A stretch of DNA of 39,301 nt from an uncultured Oscillibacter sp. GTDB taxonomy: Bacteria; Bacillota; Clostridia; Oscillospirales; Oscillospiraceae. Under the pieces are notes generated by a model. The model did not search any database, had not been told where the DNA came from, and saw only the letters and a program-made list of their open reading frames with translations. Position 1 is the stretch's first letter. Every line of letters begins with the position of its first letter. The stretch covers positions 1 to 39,301 of the forward strand of contig CABSFC010000013.1 of NCBI GenBank assembly GCA_902476875.1. The letters run 5' to 3'. The translations under genes were made by a program, and so were the position numbers. Positions 25,387-34,023 of this stretch are shown here, one piece after another.

Positions 25387-26763
25387 GTGCTGAAGGGAAA
25401 AATACGGCCTGTGCCGACTCCTTTGTGGAAAAGCGGGCAGATATCCCCCGCCCGTGTGATCTTATGCGGATTTCTTCTGCTGATCCTGCTGGGGACGGCC
25501 TTGCTGATGCTGCCCTTCTCCACCCAGAAATGGGGCGGCGCGGCCTTTTCCGACGCGCTGTTCACCGCCGCCTCCGCCACCTGCGTCACCGGTCTGGTGC
25601 TCCACGACACGGCCGGCTACTGGTCCGGGTTCGGCCAGCTGGTCATCCTGCTTTTGATCCAGGTGGGCGGCATGGGGGTCGTCACCATGGCGGTGGCCAT
25701 CTTTATGTTCTCCGGGAAACGGATCGGCCTGAAGCAACGGTGGGTCATGCAGGAGTCCATCGCCGCGCCCCAGATGGGCGGCATCGTCCGTATGACCGGT
25801 TTTATCCTGAAAACGGCCTTTGCCATCGAGGGCGCGGGGGCTGCTGTCCTGGCCCTTCGGTTCTGCCCGGAGTTTGGTCTGTGGAGGGGGCTCTGGTACG
25901 CGGTGTTCCACGCCGTCTCCGCCTTCTGCAACGCCGGCTTTGATCTGATGGGCGGGAAGGAGTCCTTCTCTTCGCTGACCGGCTATACCGGGGATCCCGT
26001 CGTCGACCTCACCATCATGCTGCTGATCGTGGTGGGCGGCCTGGGCTTCCTGACCTGGCGGGACATGGCTGCCCACCGCTTTCGCTTTCGGGAATACCGT
26101 CTGCAGAGCAAGCTGATCCTGACCGCCACCGCCGCGCTGCTGCTGATGGGCTTTTTGTTTTTCCTGTTCTATGAGTTCCGCCTGCCCCAGTGGGCGGGGA
26201 TGACCTCGGGCGAGAAGGTCCTGGCCGCCATGTTCCAGTCCGTCACGCCCAGGACCGCGGGCTTCAACACGGTGGAGCTGGCGCGAATGTCGGAGCCGGG
26301 ACAACTGCTGACCATCCTTCTGATGCTGACCGGCGGCTCGCCCGGCTCCACGGCGGGAGGCTTCAAGACCACCACCCTTGCGGTCCTGCTCCTGAGCGCC
26401 GCCGCGGTCTTTCGGAAGCGCCGGGAGGCCCAGTGCTTTGGCCGGCGGGTGCAGGACGGCGTCCTGCAAAACGCCTGCGCCATCTTCATACTGTATGTCC
26501 TGCTCTTTCTGGCGGGCGGCATTCTGATCTGCGCCATCGACCGGGCGCCGCTGATGGACGCGCTCTTTGAAGCGGCCTCCGCCATCGGCACCGTGGGTCT
26601 CTCCCTGGGCGGGACGGCCCGCTTTTCCCTGGCATCCAGAATGATTTTGATATTCCTCATGTACTTTGGACGTGTCGGCGGGCTGACGCTGATCTACGCT
26701 GTTGTAGCCGGCAATGGGACACCCGCGTCTCAATTTCCCCAGGAACAGGTGACGGTGGGATAG
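25387..26763 (+). CDS. ktrB: Potassium channel subunit of the KtrB/TrkH family
   Basis: 458 residues with about ten membrane helices and four pore repeats. The filter glycines are in ATCVTGLVLHD, AVSAFCNAGFDLM, SVTPRTAGFNTVE and SAIGTVGLSLGG. GGSPGSTAGGFKTTTLAVLL is a family hallmark. It imports K+ (often with Na+ or H+ drive) in a complex with the cytosolic RCK protein encoded next door. I chose GTG 25387 because GGGAGG stands 8 nt upstream; the longer frame from 25297 lacks a site and precedes the promoter. Length fits KtrB (about 450) better than TrkH (about 485). With Kdp directly upstream, the cell has two K+ uptake routes in one place. Confidence 0.92.
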   Translation: MLKGKIRPVPTPLWKSGQISPARVILCGFLLLILLGTALLMLPFSTQKWGGAAFSDALFTAASATCVTGLVLHDTAGYWSGFGQLVILLLIQVGGMGVVTMAVAIFMFSGKRIGLKQRWVMQESIAAPQMGGIVRMTGFILKTAFAIEGAGAAVLALRFCPEFGLWRGLWYAVFHAVSAFCNAGFDLMGGKESFSSLTGYTGDPVVDLTIMLLIVVGGLGFLTWRDMAAHRFRFREYRLQSKLILTATAALLLMGFLFFLFYEFRLPQWAGMTSGEKVLAAMFQSVTPRTAGFNTVELARMSEPGQLLTILLMLTGGSPGSTAGGFKTTTLAVLLLSAAAVFRKRREAQCFGRRVQDGVLQNACAIFILYVLLFLAGGILICAIDRAPLMDALFEAASAIGTVGLSLGGTARFSLASRMILIFLMYFGRVGGLTLIYAVVAGNGTPASQFPQEQVTVG

Positions 26764-26778
26764 GAAAGGAAGGTTATC

Positions 26779-27426
26779 ATGAAATCGGTTCTTTTGATTG
26801 GCTTGGGGCGCTTTGGACGGCACATGGCCGAAAAGCTGCGGGAGCTGCGCCATGAGGTGCTGGCGGTGGACCGGAACGAACAGCGGGTCAATGAGATCCT
26901 GCCCCTGGTGACAAACGCCCAGATCGGGGACAGCACCAACGAGCAGTTTATCGAGTCATTGGGCGTCCGGAATTTTGACCTGTGCGTCGTGGCCATCGGC
27001 GACGATTTCCAGAGCTCGCTGGAGACCACCGCGCTTTTGAAAGAGCATGGGGCGCCCTTTGTGCTGGCCCGGGCCAGCCGCGACGTACACGCCAAATTCC
27101 TCCTGCGCAACGGCGCGGATGATGTGATCTACCCGGAGAAGCAGATGGCCTCCTGGGCGGCGGTGCGGTACAGCGCGGATCACATTTTTGATTACATCGA
27201 GCTGACGGACGACCACTCCATTTTTGAAACGGCGGTGCCCGCCGCCTGGATCGGAAAGACCATCGTGGAGCTGGCGGTGCGTCAGAAGTACCGCATCAAT
27301 ATTCTGGCGACAAAGTACGACGGCAGGCTGGAGCCTCTGCCCGGGCCCGCCCACCGCTTCCGTGGGGACGAGACGATCTTCATCTTAGGCAGCAACCGGG
27401 ACGTGCAGCGATTTGTGAGCTTGTGA
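26779..27426 (+). CDS. ktrA: RCK-domain K+ channel regulator (KtrA/TrkA type)
   Basis: 215 residues: one RCK_N Rossmann domain with GLGRFGRHMAEKL (GxGxxG, about 8-20), VDRNEQRV and IGDSTNE, then one RCK_C domain (about 135-215). This single-unit size is that of KtrA (TrkA of enterics is a tandem of two). It forms a ring gating KtrB in response to ATP/ADP or NAD; RCK_C in Firmicutes is a cyclic di-AMP target. It starts 15 bp after ktrB with AAGGAAGG before the ATG. A 19-bp hairpin about 190 bp downstream ends the transcript. Confidence 0.93.
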   Translation: MKSVLLIGLGRFGRHMAEKLRELRHEVLAVDRNEQRVNEILPLVTNAQIGDSTNEQFIESLGVRNFDLCVVAIGDDFQSSLETTALLKEHGAPFVLARASRDVHAKFLLRNGADDVIYPEKQMASWAAVRYSADHIFDYIELTDDHSIFETAVPAAWIGKTIVELAVRQKYRINILATKYDGRLEPLPGPAHRFRGDETIFILGSNRDVQRFVSL

Positions 27427-27613
27427 GAATATGCTTTTCTTTGTTATGGCTATACCTACGCAATGCGCGAGGCGCAAAATGGGATGAAAAGGGGTGAAAG
27501 GCAAACAAACGGCTGAAAGTCTGGTAGAATGAAGATGGGGGGACAGGCATACTACAGAGCACGGGGCGCTAAGTGGGCTCGGCGTTCCCTAAAGTCGCCC
27601 GGCATATAATCGG

Positions 27614-27660
27614 AAAACCTTTTCAGCCATGGTGACAAGAGCCATGGCTGAAGAGGTTTT
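27614..27660 (+). terminator. 19-bp hairpin downstream of ktrA
   Basis: Arms 27614-27632 (AAAACCTTTTCAGCCATGG) and 27642-27660 (CCATGGCTGAAGAGGTTTT) pair over 19 positions with one wobble, 9-nt loop. The right arm itself ends in TTTT, so termination in either direction is possible. Confidence 0.7.
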
Positions 27661-28009
27661 GATCACATAAGCGGCCACAGAGCGGCGTGGAACATATGGA
27701 AACGATATGAGCAAAGAATGTTCCCGCACATCTTTGTTCACTGAGGGTAGCTATGTTTGGGGGCTATGGATACGGTCGGCAGGAAAAATAGAACCAGCGG
27801 TGCGGAATCTCAGCCGAGGCCCTACACCGCTGGTTCTATTTTTAGATGTTTTGCGGCTTATTGAACCGCGTGCATTTACAATGCCCATACGGAGCTGGCT
27901 ATGAAAGCCGAGACTAATATTGAAAGTTTGAGGGCCGCTGTGCTATAATAACTACATAAAAGGAGCCGATGATGTCTGAAAAAGACGCGGCAGCCAAGGT
28001 AGACTTCTC
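27661..28009. other. Non-coding scar between ktrA and the integrase remnant
   Basis: Contains one perfect hairpin (listed separately) and no gene I can support. A 65-codon frame (27707-27904) runs straight through the hairpin arms and shows no family. Near 27971 ATG-ATG follows an AGGAGC ribosome-like site. It reads only 43 codons and its frame does not match the integrase remnant that follows. Confidence 0.5.
27784..27843. repeat. Perfect 19-bp inverted repeat
   Basis: AAAAATAGAACCAGCGGTG (27784-27802) and CACCGCTGGTTCTATTTTT (27825-27843) are perfect complements around a 22-nt centre. The A-rich and T-rich outer ends are those of a bidirectional terminator. It has no gene within 150 bp, so it may be a stranded element from a lost gene or the folded end of a small RNA. 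Confidence 0.6.
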
Positions 28010-28778
28010 AAACAGGGAGAACTTCAAAGAGAGAAAATTGGGGATAAAAAGCTCGTGTCCATCCAGTACAGTAATATCAAAAAGTTCGATCTCTCGTTGA
28101 TCCACGAAAAACAGTTTGAGCCGAATAGCATGGAGATCATTCATACCACATACTACATCCTGTTTTTCTGCTGCGGCTCGGGATGGGTATATCCGCGTTA
28201 ATCCCACAGATGGCGTGTTGAGTGAGATTAAAAGGAAACATGACTGGGAAAAACCGAAAAGACGGGCCTTGACAGAAGCGCAACAATCTGCTTTTATTAA
28301 TTATGTCGCTTCCACGAAGACCTATAAGCATTGGCTCCCGATTTTTACTTTGCTGTTGGGAACGGGGTGTCGAATCGGGGAAGTGGTGGGATTACGATGG
28401 GAAGATTGTGATTTTACAAAAGGCATTATTTCCATCAATCACAACCTGATTTGCCGTAAACAGGAAGATACAGGCAAGGCCGCTTTTCCGGTGACTGCGC
28501 CCAAGACAAAAGCTGGCATTGGAGACTACAACAAGGAAGAAACGGAGCGGGCCCAAAAGGAGAAACGAAAGCCTTTGTTGCTGCCGCGCTTCAGTGCTCA
28601 CAACATGCGGCATACTTTCTGTACGCGCTGTTGTGAGAATGAGCGAGTTCTCAAGGCCATTCAGGAGAGCGTGGGCCATGCTGATATCACGCCCACGATG
28701 GACATATATAATGAAGTGACCCAAGAGAGGAAAATGGCGAGTTTTTCCAATCTAGAATGCAAAATTAGAGCCTGCTGA
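28010..28778 (+). pseudogene. Tyrosine recombinase (integrase), frameshifted and internally deleted
   Basis: The left part reads KIGDKKLVSIQYSNIKKF, then LSLIHEKQFEPNSMEIIHT, the core-binding domain of a Tn916-like integrase. Near 28148-28172 small insertions and deletions move it to another frame, which continues ARDGYIRVNPTDGVLSEIKR, GTGCRIGEVVGLRWEDCDF (first catalytic Arg), and SINHNLICRKQ up to KTKAGI. Then roughly 60-100 residues are missing. The C-terminal box resumes at FSAHNMRHTFCTRCCENERV and VGHADITPTMDIYNEVTQ (His, Arg, His and the Tyr nucleophile present). With at least two lesions it cannot make an active enzyme. It is the trace of an integrative element; no attachment site could be located. 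Confidence 0.85.
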
Positions 28779-29016
28779 TTTTACACCAATTTTACACCGT
28801 TTGACGAGGACGCGGTCAAAGCTTATGAAACGATATAAAAGGAAAAGCGCTCATATGCTGCGGAATAATGAGAGTTTAGAAGCCTTTGGAAGAATATACG
28901 ATTTCGGTTTTTTAATCCCCGCCATGAAGCCGCTGGGTTGAAGCGGAGCCCCCGGGGCGGGAGCTTTCCCATTCCCGCCGGAACATTCATATCAAAACCG
29001 AAAGGAGGCGCCAGCC

Positions 29017-29778
29017 ATGGAGACCATTACCAGCCGGACCAACCCGCTGTGTACCCATCTCCGCAAGCTGGCGACCTCCGTTTCCTATCGCCGGACCTGC
29101 GGTGAATTCCTCTGCGACAGCCCCAAACTGCTGGAGGAGGCCCTTCTGCGGGAAGGGGGCCTCCGCACAGTGGTCTGCACGGAAAACGCCGCCCTGCCGC
29201 CCATTCCGGCGGGCGTCCGCCTGGTCCGGGTGCCCGCCGATGTGATGAAGTCCGTCTCCCCGGCCCAGACGCCCCAGGGCGTCCTGTCCGTCTGCGCCAT
29301 GCCGGACCGCCCCCTGCCAAAGCGTCTGGAGGGCGGGCGCTACGTTGTTTTGGACGGCGTCCAGGACCCGGGCAATGTGGGCACCATCCTCCGCACCGCC
29401 GACGCTTTCCGGGCCGACGGACTGTTCCTGGTCAACGCCTGCGCCGATCTGTACAATCCCAAGACCGTCCGGGCCACCATGGGCGCGGTGTTCCGCTGCC
29501 CGGTCTGGTCCTGCGGCGTGGAGGAGCTGACGGCGCTGTTGAAGGCCAGCGGCCTGCCGCTGTATGGCGCGGCCCTCCGCTCCGACACCGCCGACGCCCG
29601 GACCGTGGACTACAGCCGCTGCGCCGTCGCCATCGGCAGCGAGGGGCGGGGCCTCTCCCGGGAGCTGCTGGCGGTGTGCGACAAAACCGTGCTGATCCCC
29701 ATGCGGGAGCACTGCGAGTCCCTGAACGCGGCCATCGCCGCCGCCGTGCTGCTGTGGGAGGCGGCGCGGAACGACTGA
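29017..29778 (+). CDS. TrmH-family (SpoU) RNA 2'-O-methyltransferase
   Basis: 253 residues. An N-terminal substrate-binding region (about 1-95) precedes the SPOUT knot domain. Motif 1 is LDGVQDPGNVGTILRTADAF (Asn and Arg of the family), motif 2 AIGSEGRGLSRELL, motif 3 IPMREHCESLNAAIAAAVLL. These use S-adenosylmethionine to methylate the 2'-OH of ribose in rRNA or tRNA. The exact RNA target is not predictable. AAAGGAGG lies 8 nt before ATG 29017. A 28-codon frame just upstream (ending GFLIPAMKPLG) may be a remnant. dprA follows after 21 bp and is probably co-transcribed. Confidence 0.92.
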   Translation: METITSRTNPLCTHLRKLATSVSYRRTCGEFLCDSPKLLEEALLREGGLRTVVCTENAALPPIPAGVRLVRVPADVMKSVSPAQTPQGVLSVCAMPDRPLPKRLEGGRYVVLDGVQDPGNVGTILRTADAFRADGLFLVNACADLYNPKTVRATMGAVFRCPVWSCGVEELTALLKASGLPLYGAALRSDTADARTVDYSRCAVAIGSEGRGLSRELLAVCDKTVLIPMREHCESLNAAIAAAVLLWEAARND

Positions 29779-29799
29779 AGGAAGAAGGGAGGCGGCGCC

Positions 29800-30987
29800 A
29801 TGTCCGCGCTGAAATACTGGCTGTGGCTGACGGAGCTGCGGGGTCTCACGAACCAGACCCGGCTGGCGCTGCTGCGCCATTTTGACACCCCGGAGGACGT
29901 ATTTTACGCCGATGCCGGGGAAATCCTGCTGACAGAGGGCATCACCCGGGAGCAGGCCGCCCTGCTGGAGGACCACAGCCTTTCCGCCGCGGACAAGATC
30001 CTGGCGGACTGCCAGCGGCTGAACATCCACATCCTGACCCTTCAGGACGCCGGGTACCCCGCCCGGCTGAAGAATATCTACGACCCGCCAAGCCTGCTGT
30101 ATATGAAGGGCCGCCTGCCCGCCTTTGACGAGGAGCTGACGGTGGCCGTGGTGGGCACCCGGGACTGCACGCCCTATGGCATCACCTGCGCGGAAAAGCT
30201 GGGCTATGGCCTGACCCGCGGCGGCGCCGTGGTGGTCAGCGGTCTGGCGAAGGGCATCGACGCGGCGGCCACCCGGGGCGCGCTCCGGGCGGGCGGCGTC
30301 ACCGTGGCCGTGGTGGGCAACGGACTGGACGTCCGCTACCCCTATGAGAGCCGTTTTCTCTACGAGGACGTGGCCGCCGTGGGCGTGCTGCTGTCCGAAT
30401 ACCCGCCCGGGGCGGAACCCGCCAAGTCCCATTTTCCCGCCAGAAACCGCATCCTCTCCGGCTTGTCCGCCGCCACGCTGGTGGTGGAGGCGCCAGAGCG
30501 CAGCGGCGCGCTCATCACCGCCGAGACGGCCATGGAGCAGGGGCGGGAGGTCTTCGCCGTCCCCGGCCCCATCGACGCGCCCGCCAGCGTGGGCTGCAAC
30601 CGCCTGATCCGGGACGGCGCGGGCCTTGTGACGGAGGCTTGGGATATCCTGGAGAGCTACACCGAGCGGTTTCCGGATAAGCTGCGTCAGGACCGGGCCC
30701 GGAAGGTCCCTCAGGCGCTGGGCTACCAGGCCCGGCAGCGGACGGAGGCCAAGCCCGTGCCGCCGTCCCTCAGCCTGTCCCGCAACGATCTGAGCCTGAC
30801 CGACGACCAGATCGCCCTGCTCCAGGCCCTCGGCACCGAGGAGCCGGAGCTGGTGGACGATCTGATCGAGCGGACCGGCATCCCCACCCGGCGGGTGCTG
30901 TCCGCGCTGACGGTCCTTGAAATCGAGAATTTGGTCCGGCAGCACAGCGGAAAGCGCTATACCCGCGCTGTGACCTTGACGGAATAA
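29800..30987 (+). CDS. dprA: DNA processing protein DprA/Smf
   Basis: 395 residues. An N-terminal SAM-like part is followed by the Rossmann-fold DprA domain: VAVVGTRDCTPYG, VVSGLAKGIDAAATRGAL, FPARNRILSGLSAATLVVEA, GALITAETAMEQGREVFAVP and the Asn-rich end NRLIRDGAG. The C-terminal winged helix spans about 330-390. DprA loads RecA on incoming single-stranded DNA during transformation. GGGAGG lies 6 nt before the ATG. The order dprA-topA-(trmFO) is conserved in Firmicutes, supporting assignment. Confidence 0.95.
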   Translation: MSALKYWLWLTELRGLTNQTRLALLRHFDTPEDVFYADAGEILLTEGITREQAALLEDHSLSAADKILADCQRLNIHILTLQDAGYPARLKNIYDPPSLLYMKGRLPAFDEELTVAVVGTRDCTPYGITCAEKLGYGLTRGGAVVVSGLAKGIDAAATRGALRAGGVTVAVVGNGLDVRYPYESRFLYEDVAAVGVLLSEYPPGAEPAKSHFPARNRILSGLSAATLVVEAPERSGALITAETAMEQGREVFAVPGPIDAPASVGCNRLIRDGAGLVTEAWDILESYTERFPDKLRQDRARKVPQALGYQARQRTEAKPVPPSLSLSRNDLSLTDDQIALLQALGTEEPELVDDLIERTGIPTRRVLSALTVLEIENLVRQHSGKRYTRAVTLTE

Positions 30988-31021
30988 ATACGCGCCCGGA
31001 CGCGGGCGCCTGGAGGTAACT

Positions 31022-33370
31022 ATGGCAAAACACAGCCTGGTCATCGTGGAGTCCCCCGCGAAGGCCAAAACCATTGGCAAATACCTGGGCAAGGACTATG
31101 AGGTGAAAGCCTGCATGGGCCACCTGCGGGACCTGCCCAAGAGCACCCTGGGTGTGGACGTGGAGAAGGACTTTGAGCCGGTCTACAAGCCCATCAAGGG
31201 GAAAGAGGACATCATCAGCGACCTGAAGAAGTCCGCCAAGGCGGCGGACATGGTGTACCTCGCCACCGACCCGGACCGGGAGGGCGAGGCCATCTCCTGG
31301 CATTTGAAATCCCTGCTGGACCTGCCGGATGAAAAGACCCGCCGGGTCACCTTCAACGAGATCACCAAGAAGGTGGTGCAGGAGAGTATCCGGCAGCCCC
31401 GGGACATCGACCAGAACCTGGTGGACGCCCAGCAGGCCCGCCGCATCCTGGACCGCCTGGTGGGCTATGAGCTCAGCCCCCTGCTGTGGAAGAAAATCCG
31501 CCGCGGGCTCTCCGCCGGTCGGGTCCAGTCCGTGGCCACCCGCATGGTGGACGACCGGGACCGGGAGATCGAGGAGTTTCAGCCCGAGGAGTACTGGACG
31601 CTGGACGCCAACCTCTTTGGCAGCGACGTGAAAAAGCTCCCCTTTGCCGCCCGCTACCACGGGAAGAACGGCAAGAAGGCGGAGCTGAAGAGCGAGGCAG
31701 AGGTGGATTCTGTGGTCCGGGAGACAGAGAACGCCGCGTTCACTGTCAAGAGCGTGAAGCGCACCGACAAGCAGCGCAGCCCGTCCCCGCCCTTCACCAC
31801 CTCCACCATGCAGCAGGAGGCGTCCCGCAAGCTCTCCATGACGCCCCGGCGGACCATGGCCATCGCCCAGCAGCTCTATGAGGGCGTGGACATCGAGGGC
31901 GAGGGCACCGTGGGCCTTATCACCTATATGCGTACCGACTCCCTGCGCCTGAGCGAGGAGGCCATCTCCGCCGCCAAGGAGTTCATCGTGGGCCGTTACG
32001 GCCATGACTACTATCCCGTCCAGCCCCACCGCTACAAGGCCAAGGCCAACGCCCAGGACGGCCACGAGGCCATCCGCCCCAGCAACGTCAACTGGACGCC
32101 GGAGCAGGTGAAAAAGGACCTGACCGGCGAGCAGTACCGCCTGTACCGCCTGATCTGGAGCCGCTTCGTGGCCTGCCAGATGGCCAACGCGGTCTACGAC
32201 AGCGTGGCGGTGGAGGTGGAGGCCAACCACCACAGCTTCCGCGCCAGCTCCTCCAGTCTGAAATTCTCCGGCTACACCGCCGTGTACGAGGAGGGAAAGG
32301 ACGAGGAGAAAGAGGAAAAGGAATCCCCGCTGCCTGCCCTGCAGGAGGGGGAGACCCTGGAATTGAAGGACTTCTCCAAGGACCAGCACTTCACCCAGCC
32401 CCCCGCCCACTACACCGACGCCACCCTCATTCGCGCCATGGAGGAGCAGGGCATCGGCCGCCCCTCCACCTACGCGCCCACCGTGTCCACCATCCTGGAC
32501 CGGGAGTACGTCATCAAGGAGGGGAAATACCTGCGCATCACCAACCTGGGCCGGGTGGTGACGGAGCTGATGAAGGACAAATTCACCGATATTGCCGATC
32601 TCCAGTTCACCGCCCACATGGAGCAGAGGCTGGACTCCGTGGAGGAGGGAACCACCCCCTGGAAGGGCGTCCTGCGGGACTTCTACGGCGACTTTGACAA
32701 AAATCTCAAGCAGGCGGAGAAGGACCTGGACGGCACCCGCATCAAGGTCCCCGACGAGGTCAGCGAGGAGATTTGCCCCGAGTGCGGGCGGAATCTGGTG
32801 GTGAAATCCGGCCGCTTCGGCCGCTTCCTGGCCTGCCCGGGCTACCCGGACTGCACTTTCACCATGCCCCTGGTGGTGGAGATGCCGGGCCGCTGCCCCA
32901 AGTGCGGCGGGCGGCTGATGAAGCGCACCGGCACCAGCAAGAAGACCAACAAGCAGTACACCTATTACTGCTGTGAGCATCTGAACAGCAAAAACGAGGC
33001 CGCGAAGTGCGACTTTATGACCTGGGACGTGCCGGTGAAGGACGACTGCCCGGTCTGCGGCCACACCATGTTCAAAAAGGCGGGCAGGGGCTTCAAGAAG
33101 CCCTTCTGCATCAACCCGGCGTGCTCCAATTTCCTGCCGGAGGAGAAGCGGGGATATCCGAAGAAGCCCGCCGCCACGGAGGAGAAGAAGGACGAGACCG
33201 CCACGGCGGCGGAGAAGCCCGCGAAGAAGTCCGCGGCGGCGAAGAAGACCACGACCGCCAAAAAGACTGCGGCGAAGAAGACCACGACCACCAAGAAAAC
33301 CGTGGCGGAAAAGACCACAGTCGCCAGGAAGCCCGCGGCGAAAAAGACCGCCGGGAAAGCGGAAGTCTAA
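31022..33370 (+). CDS. topA: DNA topoisomerase I
   Basis: 782 residues. Toprim domain: VESPAKAKTIGKYLG at the N-terminus and ATDPDREGEA with Asp83 and Asp85. The active-site Tyr is at about 302 in LITYMRTDSLRLS. Zinc-finger modules at the C-terminus: CPECGRN...CPGYPDC, CPKCGGRL and CPVCGHTM...CINPAC. Residues about 720-782 are a basic Lys/Ala/Thr tail resembling a histone-H1-like DNA clamp. It relaxes negatively supercoiled DNA. GGAGG is 6 nt before ATG 31022. Its stop overlaps by 4 nt the 3' end of a convergent small gene. Confidence 0.96.
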   Translation: MAKHSLVIVESPAKAKTIGKYLGKDYEVKACMGHLRDLPKSTLGVDVEKDFEPVYKPIKGKEDIISDLKKSAKAADMVYLATDPDREGEAISWHLKSLLDLPDEKTRRVTFNEITKKVVQESIRQPRDIDQNLVDAQQARRILDRLVGYELSPLLWKKIRRGLSAGRVQSVATRMVDDRDREIEEFQPEEYWTLDANLFGSDVKKLPFAARYHGKNGKKAELKSEAEVDSVVRETENAAFTVKSVKRTDKQRSPSPPFTTSTMQQEASRKLSMTPRRTMAIAQQLYEGVDIEGEGTVGLITYMRTDSLRLSEEAISAAKEFIVGRYGHDYYPVQPHRYKAKANAQDGHEAIRPSNVNWTPEQVKKDLTGEQYRLYRLIWSRFVACQMANAVYDSVAVEVEANHHSFRASSSSLKFSGYTAVYEEGKDEEKEEKESPLPALQEGETLELKDFSKDQHFTQPPAHYTDATLIRAMEEQGIGRPSTYAPTVSTILDREYVIKEGKYLRITNLGRVVTELMKDKFTDIADLQFTAHMEQRLDSVEEGTTPWKGVLRDFYGDFDKNLKQAEKDLDGTRIKVPDEVSEEICPECGRNLVVKSGRFGRFLACPGYPDCTFTMPLVVEMPGRCPKCGGRLMKRTGTSKKTNKQYTYYCCEHLNSKNEAAKCDFMTWDVPVKDDCPVCGHTMFKKAGRGFKKPFCINPACSNFLPEEKRGYPKKPAATEEKKDETATAAEKPAKKSAAAKKTTTAKKTAAKKTTTTKKTVAEKTTVARKPAAKKTAGKAEV

Positions 33371-33615
33371 AAAAGCGCCCGGGCCACGGCCCATGTGGCC
33401 TGAAACATGGCCTCCAGCTCCAGATCGTGCCGTTCGCCGTCGGCTTCGCGGTATTTGTCGAAGGTCTGCCGTAGGTCGGCGGGCAGCTCCCGGCGGAGGG
33501 TATCCAGATGCCGGGTGAGCGGGAGGTCTGTGTCGCGGTAGGCGGCGGTGTGCAGGTAACACGGGAAGCGGGAGGACAGGGTGTAGTCGTAGAGGTATTC
33601 CATGAGGTCGGTCAT
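33367..33615 (-). CDS. Small uncharacterised protein (DUF6809-like)
   Basis: 82 residues (MTDLMEYLYDYTLSSRFPCY and following), wholly helical, with an acidic middle and a final hydrophobic helix (ATWAVARALF). Such short 'EYLYDY' proteins next to XRE regulators are frequent in gut Clostridia; I associate them with DUF6809, from memory. GGAG stands 9 nt before ATG 33615. It is divergent from an XRE gene across a TGCA-rich operator, and its stop overlaps topA's by 4 nt. Function unknown. It may be a partner of the XRE protein, as in small toxin-antitoxin or phage control units, but nothing seen proves that. Confidence 0.75.
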   Translation of the reverse strand: MTDLMEYLYDYTLSSRFPCYLHTAAYRDTDLPLTRHLDTLRRELPADLRQTFDKYREADGERHDLELEAMFQATWAVARALF

Positions 33616-33630
33616 TAAAATCAACTCCGT

Positions 33631-33673
33631 ATGCAACTGAATTGCATATATTATATATGCAATTAAAATGCAT
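33631..33673. promoter_or_regulatory. TGCA half-site array / palindrome between DUF gene and xre
   Basis: A palindrome with 11-bp arms AATTGCATATA (33640-33650) and TATATGCAATT (33654-33664), 3-nt centre. Flanking copies of the half-site continue it: ATGCAA (33631-33636) and ATGCAT (33668-33673). It occupies the whole 72-bp divergent region and ends 15 bp before the xre ATG. This is a strong candidate operator for that regulator. Confidence 0.7.
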
Positions 33674-33687
33674 GTCAAGAGGATAGT

Positions 33688-33900
33688 ATGGAAAAGTTTG
33701 CACAACGCGTAAAAGAACTGCGGAAGGAAATGAAGCAGACGCAAACGAATATGGCAGAATTCCTTGGGATCAGGCTGCGGGCGTATCAATATTACGAATC
33801 GGGAACACATTACCCGGAAGTCCCTAATTTGATTAAGCTGGCGGACTATTTTGGCGTGACCACGGATTACCTGTTGGGACGGTCTGACAGTCGTACCTGA
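33688..33900 (+). CDS. XRE-family HTH regulator
   Basis: 70 residues, essentially one lambda-repressor-like domain: FAQRVKELRKEMKQTQTNMA, RLRAYQYYESGTHYPEVPNL, LADYFGVTTDYLLGRSD. The last segment is the standard YLLG ending. GAGG lies 5-6 nt before ATG 33688. It is divergent from the small DUF gene and faces a multi-half-site operator, so it should repress both. With that gene it forms an insertion between topA and trmFO, which are adjacent in most Firmicutes. Its GC content is lower than its neighbours, which suggests transfer. Confidence 0.88.
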   Translation: MEKFAQRVKELRKEMKQTQTNMAEFLGIRLRAYQYYESGTHYPEVPNLIKLADYFGVTTDYLLGRSDSRT

Positions 33901-33920
33901 CAGGTACGTGGGAAATGCAC

Positions 33921-33957
33921 CCCCCATTTTCTTTGGCCTTGCCAAAGAAAATGGGGG
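33921..33957. repeat. 17-bp perfect hairpin with 3-nt loop
   Basis: CCCCCATTTTCTTTGGC (33921-33937) and GCCAAAGAAAATGGGGG (33941-33957), loop CTT. It lacks the U-run of an intrinsic terminator on either side. GC at the base and A/T in the middle give an extremely stable stem that could block ribosomes or RNA polymerase between the xre gene and trmFO. It may be a copy of a dispersed palindromic element; that needs a genome search. A second small stem GTACCT/AGGTAC (33892-33906) precedes it. Confidence 0.6.
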
Positions 33958-34023
33958 ATGCAACTCCCGCGACACGGCGCAAACCCCATCCCCAAAACCA
34001 TCCAAAGACAGAAGGACAAGCCT

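Noticed and set aside
27707..27904. 65-codon plus-strand ORF
   Set aside because: Runs through both arms of a perfect hairpin; no ribosome site or family.
30770..33703. 977-codon open frame on the minus strand
   Set aside because: Antisense to dprA/topA; Leu/Gly/His-rich translation typical of shadow frames.
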